Shown piece after piece: positions 7,635 through 15,819 of a stretch of DNA of 30,016 bases. Origin of the DNA: Bacteroidia bacterium (GTDB lineage: Bacteria > Bacteroidota > Bacteroidia > NS11-12g > UBA9320); NCBI GenBank assembly GCA_013042025.1, contig JABDQY010000267.1, positions 1 through 30,016 of the forward strand, in the 5' to 3' direction. The notes beneath the pieces were generated by a model, which made no database searches, was not told the origin of the DNA, and saw only the letters and a list, made by a program, of their open reading frames with translations. Positions within the stretch are counted from its first letter, which is position 1. Each line of letters starts with the position of its first letter. A program made the position numbers and the translations under genes.

Positions 7635-9137
7635 TTGAAAATTATACTGACATACGTTTTAATACTTCTACAGGTATTCTTATTCGCTCAAAGCGATAAT
7701 GAGAATAAGAAAACTAAAATTGAGATTTTGAGTTCAGATGAATTGGTCTATGATCAGGCCAAAGGAAGGTATCAAATGTGTCGGGGAAACGTGCGATTCA
7801 AACAAGGATCTATGTTGATGGATTGTGATAGTGCTCGGTTTTATGAAGACATAAATAAAATAGAAGCATTTAGTAAAATCTACATACGACAGCGAGACAC
7901 CCTGGATCTGTGGGGAGATTATTTGGAATATGATGGAGATGCTAGATTAGCCAAAGTGTCAAAAAATGTCAGATTAAGTGATGGAAAAATGAGATTACAG
8001 ACCGATCAGTTGAACTATGATATGGTTGACAAGATTGGATATTATACTACTGGAGGAAACATCCAAAACGGAGAAGATAAACTCTATAGTAAAAGAGGAA
8101 CGTACTATTCAAGAAGCAAGGAATTTTTCTTTAAGGATTCTGTGAAACTTACAAATCCGGAGTATGTAATGACTTCTGACACATTGAGCTACAATACGGT
8201 AAGTAAAATTGCATATTTCTATGGACCAACTTACATCACAAGTGAAGAAAACACAATTTATTGTCAGTATGGGTGGTATAATACGGATAAGGAAATTTCG
8301 CAGTTTAGTCAGGGAGCATATATTGAAGGAAAGGATAATAAGTTGGTAGCTGACAGCATGATGTATTATCGTAACACAGGTCTGGGAGAGGCCTTTGGCA
8401 ATATTAAGTTGGTTGATACATTAGAAAAAATTACAATTACAGGTCAATATGGGAGTTATGATCGATTTAAAAAAAGCACCCTGATAACTGGAGATCCAAT
8501 TGCAATTAAAAATATTGATGGAGATTCGCTCTATTTAAGAGCAGACACACTAATTGATGCTTCAGACACCTCAAAAGTTAGAACGTTAACAGCATATAGA
8601 GATGTTAAGTTATATAAGAATGATATGCAATCGTTCTCAGATTCGTTAATTTATAATTTTACGGATAGTACAATCGAATTTTATATTGACCCTGTTCTAT
8701 GGACAGATAGCAATCAAATTACTGGGGATACTATTATCGTGTTTAGAAATAGCCAAGGTATTGATAAGCTAAAAGCGTATAACAATGCTTTTATTATTGA
8801 AAAGGATCCTAATGGATTTTACAATCAAATTGCAGGAAAGAAATTGGATGCGTTTTTTACAAATGGTAAAATCAGAAGAGTTGATATTGAAGGGAATGGA
8901 CAGAGTGTATATTATGCTAAAGAAGATACACTTAAATATTCAGGTGTAAATGACGTTCTATGCGGTAGTATGGTGATATATATTGACACTCTTAGTAAGG
9001 TAAGAACAATTACTTTCTTGAAGCAACCTAAAGCAGTTTTCTATCCTTTAGAACGGTTTCCTTTAGAGAAAAGCAGGCTTCCAGGATTTTCGTGGAGAAG
9101 TATAATACGACCCAAAATCGCAGATTTTATAAATTGA
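7635..9137 (+). CDS. OstA/LptA-like periplasmic protein
   Basis: 500 residues beginning with a signal peptide (KIILTYVLILLQVFLFAQS). It is followed by repeated OstA-type beta strands with patterns such as YDQAKGRYQMCRGNVRFKQ, LWGDYLEYDGDARLAKV and LQTDQLNYDMVDKIGYYTT. The repeats fit the OstA/LptA/LptD-N beta-taco fold that carries lipopolysaccharide across the periplasm. It is far longer than E. coli LptA (about 185 residues) and lacks the LptD C-terminal barrel, as is usual for the OstA-like proteins of Bacteroidota. The only usable start is TTG 7635, since an in-frame stop lies just upstream at 7617. The tilS neighbour is probably incidental. A direct role in LPS export is inferred from the fold, not shown. 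Confidence 0.82.
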   Translation: MKIILTYVLILLQVFLFAQSDNENKKTKIEILSSDELVYDQAKGRYQMCRGNVRFKQGSMLMDCDSARFYEDINKIEAFSKIYIRQRDTLDLWGDYLEYDGDARLAKVSKNVRLSDGKMRLQTDQLNYDMVDKIGYYTTGGNIQNGEDKLYSKRGTYYSRSKEFFFKDSVKLTNPEYVMTSDTLSYNTVSKIAYFYGPTYITSEENTIYCQYGWYNTDKEISQFSQGAYIEGKDNKLVADSMMYYRNTGLGEAFGNIKLVDTLEKITITGQYGSYDRFKKSTLITGDPIAIKNIDGDSLYLRADTLIDASDTSKVRTLTAYRDVKLYKNDMQSFSDSLIYNFTDSTIEFYIDPVLWTDSNQITGDTIIVFRNSQGIDKLKAYNNAFIIEKDPNGFYNQIAGKKLDAFFTNGKIRRVDIEGNGQSVYYAKEDTLKYSGVNDVLCGSMVIYIDTLSKVRTITFLKQPKAVFYPLERFPLEKSRLPGFSWRSIIRPKIADFIN

Positions 9138-9138
9138 C

Positions 9139-9146
9139 TACCTTTG
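9139..9146 (+). promoter_or_regulatory. -7 box for the desaturase gene
   Basis: TACCTTTG, followed by CA, is a textbook TAnnTTTG element. It sits 18 bases before ATG 9165 and overlaps the TTG codon at 9144, so the shorter ATG start is preferred. Confidence 0.55.
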
Positions 9147-9164
9147 CACCAAATATTTAACGTT

Positions 9165-10262
9165 ATGGGGAATATAGTTTTACCTAAATTTAAATCAGCA
9201 GCTGGAAGTAATTTCAGCAGAGAGCTTAGAGCGAATGTTGAAGGTTATTTTAGAGATAACAAAATATCAAAATTTGCAACTTCAGCTTTGAAGATGAAAG
9301 CTGCTATTTTACTCGTTACTTTCTTTGGCTCCTATGTAGTAATAATGACTCTTGGACTTCCACTTTGGGTAATGTTTTTTATTTGTATTTTAATGGGTGT
9401 AGCCAAAGCAGGTATTGGTATGGGCGTTATGCACGATGCCAATCACGGTTCTTTTTCAAAGAACAAAACAATAAACAAAATATTTGGAAAAACTGCAGAT
9501 GTATTAGGTGTAAGTTCGAGCAATTGGATTAATCAGCACAATAAATTACATCACACATATACTAATATCCATGGGCATGATGAAGATGTAGACGGAAAGG
9601 GACTTTTCCGTTTCACACCAGATGCACCTCTTAAAAAGATGCACAAATTTCAGCACCTTTATTGGAGCTTCTTTTATGGTTTTCTAACTTTAGGATGGTT
9701 TTTCGCAGATGCTGCTGCCTATAAAAAGTATAGAGAAAGAGGTTTAAACAAAACTGAAGGAATTAAAAAATTTAAAGAAATTGCAGGTATAATATTCTTT
9801 AAATTATTCTATGTATTTTACATGATAGTGCTACCAATTATAGTGTTGGATGCTGCTTGGTGGCAAGTAATTATTGGAGTAATTGCAGTTGAATTTACTG
9901 CGGGTATGATTCTTTCCGTGATTTTTCAAATGGCTCATGTTGTAGATAAGTTTGATTTATCAAATCATGACAAGTTTGATGGAGAGACAAAAGACGAATG
10001 GACTGTTCATCAAATCAAGAACACCTTTGATTTTGCTGTGAACAATAAGATTATAACCTGGTTTTGCGGTGGTTTGAATTTTCAAGTTGAACACCACCTT
10101 TTCCCGAATATTTCACATGCACACTATCCAAAGTTGTATCAAATTGTGAAAGAAACGGCGGCAAAGTATCAGATTGATTATCAGGAATTTGTAACCTTTA
10201 GGGAAGCATTCAAGTCACATCTTATTTTCCTAAGAAAGCTAGGTAATCCTCAGTTAGCATAG
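9165..10262 (+). CDS. Membrane acyl-CoA/acyl-lipid fatty acid desaturase
   Basis: 365 residues from ATG 9165. This integral membrane di-iron enzyme introduces a double bond in acyl chains. All three His boxes are present: HDANH (about 90-94), HNKLHH (about 125-130) and QVEHH (about 307-311). The QxxHH third box and the GHDEDVDGKGLFRF block place it with front-end/delta-6-like linoleoyl-CoA desaturases rather than stearoyl delta-9 enzymes. Hydrophobic pairs lie around residues 45-85 and 185-255. There is no fused cytochrome b5 domain, so an external electron donor is needed. The TTG at 9144 (seven residues longer) lies within the promoter box and is rejected. Regioselectivity cannot be read from sequence. 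A likely role is membrane fluidity control. Confidence 0.92.
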   Translation: MGNIVLPKFKSAAGSNFSRELRANVEGYFRDNKISKFATSALKMKAAILLVTFFGSYVVIMTLGLPLWVMFFICILMGVAKAGIGMGVMHDANHGSFSKNKTINKIFGKTADVLGVSSSNWINQHNKLHHTYTNIHGHDEDVDGKGLFRFTPDAPLKKMHKFQHLYWSFFYGFLTLGWFFADAAAYKKYRERGLNKTEGIKKFKEIAGIIFFKLFYVFYMIVLPIIVLDAAWWQVIIGVIAVEFTAGMILSVIFQMAHVVDKFDLSNHDKFDGETKDEWTVHQIKNTFDFAVNNKIITWFCGGLNFQVEHHLFPNISHAHYPKLYQIVKETAAKYQIDYQEFVTFREAFKSHLIFLRKLGNPQLA

Positions 10263-10299
10263 ACAAACGCAGTTCATCTGTACTATTTATACCACACTT

Positions 10300-10317
10300 G
10301 CGTTTACAAGTAAACGC
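10300..10317. promoter_or_regulatory. 18-bp perfect dyad, possible operator
   Basis: GCGTTTAC-AA-GTAAACGC is an 8-bp perfect inverted repeat around two bases, located 67 bases before the preferred start of the GH3/beta-lactamase gene. The two-base centre is too tight for an RNA hairpin and no T-tract follows, so a dimeric DNA-binding protein site is more likely than a terminator. Confidence 0.4.
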
Positions 10318-10384
10318 CTTACTTTATCTGATTTTCAAGCATTTAGCTGCTTTTTTGTATTCAGGAATATTTTTTGGGATACAT

Positions 10385-13297
10385 ATGGTACAAATGCTTA
10401 AACACACAGTAATACTGCTTTTACTTTTAACTACGTCAACACTATTTGCTCCACCCAGCAATATTCCGAACGAGGTTAACAAGACGTGGGCTGAGAATAC
10501 TTTTGATTCTATGTCAGTGGACGAGCGTATTGCACAACTTTTTATGATTGAGGCTCGACCTACTTATGGAGCAAAACATCTTGCTGAAGTAGAACGTATG
10601 ATTAAAGATTACAAGGTTGGTGGAGTAATCTTTTTTAAAGGCGATCCTGTTCAGCAAGTTAAACTAACCAATAAATTTCAGGAACTATCTAAGACGAAGA
10701 TGCTTGTTGCAATTGATGGAGAGTGGGGATTGGCAATGCGTTTATCAAACACTATCTCGTATCCATACCAACTTGGTTTAGGAAGTATTCAGGATGAGAA
10801 AGTAATTTACGATATGGGGAAAGAAATTGGAAGACAATGCAAACGTCTTGGTATACATGTGAACTTTGCTCCTGTTATTGATGTTAACAATAATCCCAAC
10901 AACCCAGTAATAAATTACCGTTCGTTTGGAGAAAATCCCGAAAACGTAAGTAAAAAGGGTTGGGCTTATGCATCTGGGATGCAAGATGCAGGAGTTATGG
11001 CTTGTGCAAAACATTTTCCTGGTCATGGCGATACGGATGTTGACTCACACAAAGATTTACCTGTAATTAATCATAGCATAGATCGATTGAGAAGTGTAGA
11101 GTTTAAACCTTTTGAGTATCTAATAAATCAAGGGGTAATGTCCGTTATGACTGCTCACTTGTTTATACCTTCGATTGATAATCGTAAGAATAGTGCGATG
11201 AGCATTTCTGATAAAGCAATTAACGGTATATTAAGAAGAGAAATGGGATTTACTGGTATATCCTTTACCGATGCATTAAATATGCAAGGCGTTGCTAAGT
11301 ATCACCCAGATGGTGAATTAGAACTTAAGGCATTAATGGCTGGAAATGATGTACTTCTTTCTCCTGGCGATATTCCCAAAGCAACACGATTAATTAAGAA
11401 AGCCATGACAGATGGTAGGCTTAGTGAAGATTATGTTTGGGGAAAAGTACTTAAAATATTGAACTATAAGCATGCAATGGGTTTGCACGAATTTGAACCG
11501 ATTAATGAGGAGAACATAGACTATGACTTAAATAATACAGGAGCTAAACACGTAAATTATAAATTGGTAGAACAAGAACTGTGTTTGGTAAAAGACAATA
11601 ACAGCATCATTCCAATACGAAAACAGGAAAATAAGAAAGTTATTTCAATTGCAATAGGATCAGGAGCAAAAACCAAATTTCAAACTGAACTTACCAAATT
11701 TGGTGTATCTAAAATAGTAAGCATCAGTAAAAATGCTTCCTTATCTCAGTTTGCAGCTGTGAAAAGTCAACTAAGCAATTATGATATTGCAATAATTAGT
11801 ATTCATAAGACTAGTAAGTATCCTCCTTCTTATGGCATAACCTCTCAAGAAGCAGAGTTTGTGCGACAGGCAACTCAGGCAACAAAAACGTTGGTTGTTA
11901 ATTTTGGGAATCCGTATAACTTAAAAAGTTTTGCAAATCAAAGTTCAATGTTAATGGCCTTTGAAGATCTTTCTGCACATCAAATAAAAGCCGCACAAGC
12001 CATTTATGGAGTTATTGGAGTTAATGGTCTATTACCAATTTCAGTAGGAGAATATCAAGCCGAAATGGGAGTTACTACATATCCAATAAGTGAGCTTAAC
12101 TCTGCTATACCAGAAGAGGTTGGTATGTCAAGTTCTCGCTTGGATCAGATTGATAGAATTGCCAAAAGAGCAATCAATATTGGAGCAACTCCGGGATGCC
12201 AGGTGTTAGTAGCAAAGAACGGTAGAATAGTTTATGACAAAAGTTTTGGAAAACACACATTTTCAAGTTCTCAACAAGTTGAAAATTCTGATTTGTATGA
12301 TCTTGCATCTATAACCAAAGTTGCTGCTACTACAATCACATTAATGAAATTGGTAGAAGATGGAGAGTTATCTCTTGATGATAAAATGGCAAAATATCTT
12401 CCTGAGCTTTGGGAAACCGATAAAGCATATTTAACTATAAGAATGGTGTTGGAACACAAATCTGGACTAAAGGATTGGATTCCGTTTTATTATGAAACTA
12501 CTAAAGATCAGAACGTTTATGATTCGGTTTATTCAACGACTTCAAACGAACTTCACAACATATTCGTTGGAAATGGATTATACATGCTTGATGATTATAA
12601 GCAGCATATATTACAAAGAATATTTGAATCAAAAATTGGCACCAAAGGGAAATACAAATACAGTGACTTAGGGATGATTTTAATGAAAGAGCTAATTGAG
12701 CGTGTAACAGGATCTTCGTTTGAAGAATATGTTAATGCTGTTTATTATGAACCAATGGGCATCGAAAGATTGACATTTTTGCCTCTTAATAAGTTTGATC
12801 AAAACAGTATTGTTCCTACTTCATTAAGTCCAGATATGCGAAAAGGTTTAGTGCATGGTAATGTACATGATCCTGCAGCAGCAATGTTGGGAGGGGTTAG
12901 TGGACACGCGGGCTTGTTCGGAAATGCTGAGTCATTAGCGGCATTGATGCAGATGTTACTGAACAAAGGTGTATACAATAATGTAAGATATCTGAAAGAG
13001 GAAACAATAAATGAGTTTACAAAAAGACAAGCAAGCGACTCACGTCGAGGTTTAGGTTGGGACAAACCTGAAACAAATCGGTCACGAGTTAATCCTGCTT
13101 CTGATTACGCTTCTAGATTATGCTTTGGTCATACTGGCTTTACAGGAACTATGGTATGGGTTGATCCCAAATATGATCTGATTTATGTGTTCCTTTCTAA
13201 CCGAGTTTATCCAACTCAAGAGAACAGAAAACTAATAAGAGAAGGAGTTAGAACAGACATTATGGATGTAATTTATAAAAGTTTTCTTTATCCATAG
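10385..13297 (+). CDS. GH3 beta-N-acetylglucosaminidase fused to a beta-lactamase-type serine hydrolase
   Basis: 970 residues from ATG 10385. The frame opens at TTG 10298, but the signal peptide fits only at the Met pair 10385/10394. After the signal peptide (MLKHTVILLLLL) comes a NagZ-like GH3 domain (about 20-360) with KHFPGHGDTDVDSH at 209-222 (acid/base His/Asp dyad) and nucleophile Asp296 in SFTDALNM. A GH3 second-domain-like region follows (to about 560). The C-terminal class C beta-lactamase/DD-peptidase-like domain (about 580-965) has S642-x-x-K645 (SITK), YSD at 759-761 (usual YSN/YAN) and HTG at 916-918 (usual KTG). The protein would combine removal of GlcNAc from cell-wall fragments with a peptide or ester hydrolase. 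This fusion occurs in other Bacteroidota. The substrate of the second domain is not determined. Confidence 0.9.
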   Translation: MVQMLKHTVILLLLLTTSTLFAPPSNIPNEVNKTWAENTFDSMSVDERIAQLFMIEARPTYGAKHLAEVERMIKDYKVGGVIFFKGDPVQQVKLTNKFQELSKTKMLVAIDGEWGLAMRLSNTISYPYQLGLGSIQDEKVIYDMGKEIGRQCKRLGIHVNFAPVIDVNNNPNNPVINYRSFGENPENVSKKGWAYASGMQDAGVMACAKHFPGHGDTDVDSHKDLPVINHSIDRLRSVEFKPFEYLINQGVMSVMTAHLFIPSIDNRKNSAMSISDKAINGILRREMGFTGISFTDALNMQGVAKYHPDGELELKALMAGNDVLLSPGDIPKATRLIKKAMTDGRLSEDYVWGKVLKILNYKHAMGLHEFEPINEENIDYDLNNTGAKHVNYKLVEQELCLVKDNNSIIPIRKQENKKVISIAIGSGAKTKFQTELTKFGVSKIVSISKNASLSQFAAVKSQLSNYDIAIISIHKTSKYPPSYGITSQEAEFVRQATQATKTLVVNFGNPYNLKSFANQSSMLMAFEDLSAHQIKAAQAIYGVIGVNGLLPISVGEYQAEMGVTTYPISELNSAIPEEVGMSSSRLDQIDRIAKRAINIGATPGCQVLVAKNGRIVYDKSFGKHTFSSSQQVENSDLYDLASITKVAATTITLMKLVEDGELSLDDKMAKYLPELWETDKAYLTIRMVLEHKSGLKDWIPFYYETTKDQNVYDSVYSTTSNELHNIFVGNGLYMLDDYKQHILQRIFESKIGTKGKYKYSDLGMILMKELIERVTGSSFEEYVNAVYYEPMGIERLTFLPLNKFDQNSIVPTSLSPDMRKGLVHGNVHDPAAAMLGGVSGHAGLFGNAESLAALMQMLLNKGVYNNVRYLKEETINEFTKRQASDSRRGLGWDKPETNRSRVNPASDYASRLCFGHTGFTGTMVWVDPKYDLIYVFLSNRVYPTQENRKLIREGVRTDIMDVIYKSFLYP

Positions 13298-13308
13298 ATA
13301 AACGGCAT

Positions 13309-13316
13309 TATTTTTG
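13309..13316 (+). promoter_or_regulatory. -7 box for the DUF4197 gene
   Basis: TATTTTTG is a perfect TAnnTTTG match, ending 36 bases before ATG 13353. The leader between them is purine-rich (AAAGAAAAGAAAAA just before the ATG), as is common for translation starts in this phylum. Confidence 0.45.
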
Positions 13317-13352
13317 AAAACAATTAATTGAAAAACATAAAGAAAAGAAAAA

Positions 13353-14081
13353 ATGAAAAACACAATTTTAGCACTCGTATTAACCCTCTCCCTTACTTCG
13401 TGTTCGGAGCTTATTAAAGTTCTGGAAACTGCAAATACTATTAACAAGATTACAGAAAGTGAGGCCGTTTCAGGTTTAAAACAAGCTTTAGAATTTGGTG
13501 TAAATAATGGAACTTCATTCCTTGGTAAAACTGACGGTTTCCTAAAGAATGCGGCATATAAAGTTTTAATGCCTAAAGAAATTCAAGAAGCAGAACAACA
13601 AATAAGAAGCAATCCAATTGCTAATGCTTTGGCTGGCCCGTATTTGGACAAAGTAGTAACAGCAATGAACAGAGGTTCTGAAAATGCAATGGCAGAAGCA
13701 AAACCAATTTTTGTTAATGCGATTAAATCTATGAGCATTAAAGATGCTATAGGAATTGTAACAGGTGGAGATGGAGCGGCTACAGATTACCTTAAACGAG
13801 TAACATCAGCACAATTGAAAAGTAAATTTACACCTGTAATAAAAAATTCATTAGACAAAGTAAACATTAATGATCCTTGGACGAAGGTGTCTAATGCATA
13901 TAATATGGTTTTAGGTAAAAATGTTGAAACGGACCTTAATGAATATGTTACAGATAAGGCAATGACTGCACTCTTTAGTCAAGTTAGAAAAGAGGAAGAC
14001 AATATTCGTGCAAATCCCGTAGCAAGAACAACAGACATTCTTAAAAAGGTGTTTGACTATGCAGATCAAAATAAGTCATAA
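13353..14081 (+). CDS. DUF4197 lipoprotein
   Basis: 242 residues. A lipoprotein signal peptide ends in the lipobox LTSC (Cys17), so the product should be lipid-anchored in the envelope. The rest matches the DUF4197 pattern: GLKQALEFGVNNG, KTDGFLKNAAYKVLMP, AMNRGSENAMAEAKPIF, KDAIGIVTGGDGAATDYLK, and the C-terminal EEDNIRANPVARTTDILKK. The family has no established biochemical function that I know of. It is largely helical. Its 3' end overlaps the 5' end of bioY by about 23 bases, and the hairpin that would serve as its terminator lies inside bioY. Confidence 0.88.
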   Translation: MKNTILALVLTLSLTSCSELIKVLETANTINKITESEAVSGLKQALEFGVNNGTSFLGKTDGFLKNAAYKVLMPKEIQEAEQQIRSNPIANALAGPYLDKVVTAMNRGSENAMAEAKPIFVNAIKSMSIKDAIGIVTGGDGAATDYLKRVTSAQLKSKFTPVIKNSLDKVNINDPWTKVSNAYNMVLGKNVETDLNEYVTDKAMTALFSQVRKEEDNIRANPVARTTDILKKVFDYADQNKS

Positions 14082-14607
14082 AAGAAACTTAAATATTTCA
14101 AGGAAGCAACTGCTATTAGCAGTTGCTTTTTTGTTATTACTTATTGTCGGTTCAAAAATCGACATCAATTTAGGCGGATTAGTTTCTTTTACGCTTCAAA
14201 CTCTGTTTTTAGGATTAGCTTATTACTTTCTTCCTCGTAATTGGAAGCTGGCCGTAATCTCGGTATATCTTATATTAGGAATTGCAGGTTTACCTGTATT
14301 TAATGGTGGAAGTGGATGGTCATATTTTACCTCATGGCCGCTTGGTTTTTTTATTGGATTTGTTTGTGCTGCATTTATTACTGAGCCATCGGCTCATAAT
14401 TTTTACAATTCTTTAGCTTTCTTCTTACAGGTACATGTAGTGATATTGACTATTGGAATCATTGGAGTGGGGATTTATACAACCTCTTTTGCTAAAGCAC
14501 TAGACACTTGTTTAGAATTATTACCTGGTGTTGTTGTAAAGAGTTTGATAGGAGCGATGGTAATTTGGATATTTAATAGTTATCAGACCAAGGCAATTGA
14601 GAATTGA
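14059..14607 (+). CDS. bioY: BioY-type biotin transporter substrate-binding component
   Basis: 182 residues from ATG 14059 (TTG 14053 is an alternative), overlapping the DUF4197 stop. BioY is the membrane S component of the ECF biotin uptake system and can work alone in some bacteria. Six hydrophobic segments are evident. Family blocks include VSFTLQTLFLGLAYYFLP, ILGIAGLPVFNGGSGWSYF and WPLGFFIGF, matching the biotin-binding GlPVFaggsG and GYliGF motifs. No adjacent EcfA/EcfT genes are visible. TM1 (LLLAVAFLLLLIV) is encoded across a perfect terminator-like hairpin (separate entry). No birA-type operator was recognised. The downstream convergent gene pgk ends 24 bases away. Confidence 0.9.
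   Translation: MQIKISHKRNLNISRKQLLLAVAFLLLLIVGSKIDINLGGLVSFTLQTLFLGLAYYFLPRNWKLAVISVYLILGIAGLPVFNGGSGWSYFTSWPLGFFIGFVCAAFITEPSAHNFYNSLAFFLQVHVVILTIGIIGVGIYTTSFAKALDTCLELLPGVVVKSLIGAMVIWIFNSYQTKAIEN
14105..14132 (+). terminator. Terminator-like hairpin inside the bioY 5' coding region
   Basis: AGCAACTGCT / ATT / AGCAGTTGCT forms a perfect 10-bp stem with a 3-base loop, directly followed by a T run (14127-14132) and then G. It lies 24 bases after the DUF4197 stop and about 46 bases into bioY. It could end the upstream transcript, or act as an attenuator that a ribosome translating bioY would disrupt. Confidence 0.65.
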
Positions 14608-14631
14608 ACCAAAGAATTATACGTCTTAGTT

Positions 14632-15819
14632 CTAACTTTCAATAGCAGCTATGCCTGGTAACTCTTTGCCTTCGAAAAATTCAAGTAACGCACCTCCTCC
14701 AGTAGATACATAACTCACATCATTCGTAAAACCAAACTTCTTTACTGCAGCACTACTATCTCCTCCACCAATTAAAGAAAAAGCACCAGCCTTGGTTGCG
14801 TTTGCAACAGCTTTTGCAACAGCTTTTGTTCCATTTTCAAACTTACTCATCTCAAAAACACCCATAGGACCATTCCAAAGTATGGTTTTTGATTTAGTCA
14901 GTACATCTGAGAAAGCCCGAGAGGCCTTATCTCCAATATCTAAACCCATCCAGCCACTTGGAATTTTGTCACTTTCACAAACAGAAGTATTGGCATCATT
15001 GCTAAAATCATCTGCAACAACACTGTCTTCGGGTAAATGAATTTGAACACCTTTGGACTTCGCTTTTTCGAGAATTTCTTTACAAGTAGTTACCCTTTCT
15101 TCTTCAAACAAGGAATTCCCTATCGTCCCACCTTGAGCAACTTTAAACGTATATGCCATTCCTCCACCAATTATAATGTGATCCGCAACATTGAGTAAAT
15201 TTTCAATTATTAGAATCTTATCACTCACTTTAGCACCTCCCACTATACTAGTAAATGGTCTTTCTGGATTACTCATGAGTTTCTTAGCATTTGCAACTTC
15301 ATTTGCCATTAGATATCCAAAACATCTGTGTTCAAAGAACTGAGCAACTATTGAAGTGGAGGCATGAGCTCTATGTGCAGTTCCAAAAGCATCATTCACA
15401 TATATATCTCCGTGTCGAGCTAGTGCCGATGCAAAATCCTTATCCCCAGCAGTTTCTTCCTTGTAAAAACGTAAATTTTCTAAGAGCAATATGGTCCCAT
15501 TGGGCAATGACTTGCTTTTCTCAAAAGCACCATCACCAATGCAATCTTCCGTGAATAATACATCTGATTTGGTAAGTTTTGATAAATGGGAAACCAAATG
15601 TTTTAAAGAAAACGCAGATTCTGGTCCATTTTTAGGACGTCCTAAGTGAGACATAAGAACTACTGATCCGCCATCTTTCAAAATTTTTTGAATCGTAGGC
15701 AAGGCAGCGGTCATTCGACTATCATCTGTTATTTCAAACGAATCATTTAAAGGCACATTAAAATCTACACGAATAAGTGCACGCTTATTCGTAAAATTAT
15801 ATGAATCTACGGTTTGCAT
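14632..15819 (-). CDS. pgk: Phosphoglycerate kinase
   Basis: 395 residues; cytoplasmic glycolytic enzyme moving phosphate from 1,3-bisphosphoglycerate to ADP. Substrate-binding elements are visible: RVDFNVPL (Arg17, Asp19, Asn21), the SHLGRPK block near 57-63, and ENLRFYKEE. The nucleotide side shows SIVGGAKVSDK, NGPMGVFE, GGGDSSAA and STGGGALLEFFEGKELPG. Length is normal for the family (about 390-400). The start ATG overlaps the stop of the upstream cyclophilin gene (TAATG), so the two are probably translated in sequence from one message. gap or other glycolytic genes are not adjacent. Confidence 0.97.
   Translation of the reverse strand: MQTVDSYNFTNKRALIRVDFNVPLNDSFEITDDSRMTAALPTIQKILKDGGSVVLMSHLGRPKNGPESAFSLKHLVSHLSKLTKSDVLFTEDCIGDGAFEKSKSLPNGTILLLENLRFYKEETAGDKDFASALARHGDIYVNDAFGTAHRAHASTSIVAQFFEHRCFGYLMANEVANAKKLMSNPERPFTSIVGGAKVSDKILIIENLLNVADHIIIGGGMAYTFKVAQGGTIGNSLFEEERVTTCKEILEKAKSKGVQIHLPEDSVVADDFSNDANTSVCESDKIPSGWMGLDIGDKASRAFSDVLTKSKTILWNGPMGVFEMSKFENGTKAVAKAVANATKAGAFSLIGGGDSSAAVKKFGFTNDVSYVSTGGGALLEFFEGKELPGIAAIES

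Noticed and set aside
14792..15040. Plus-strand ORF inside pgk
   Set aside because: It lies wholly opposite conserved pgk codons and its product resembles no family.
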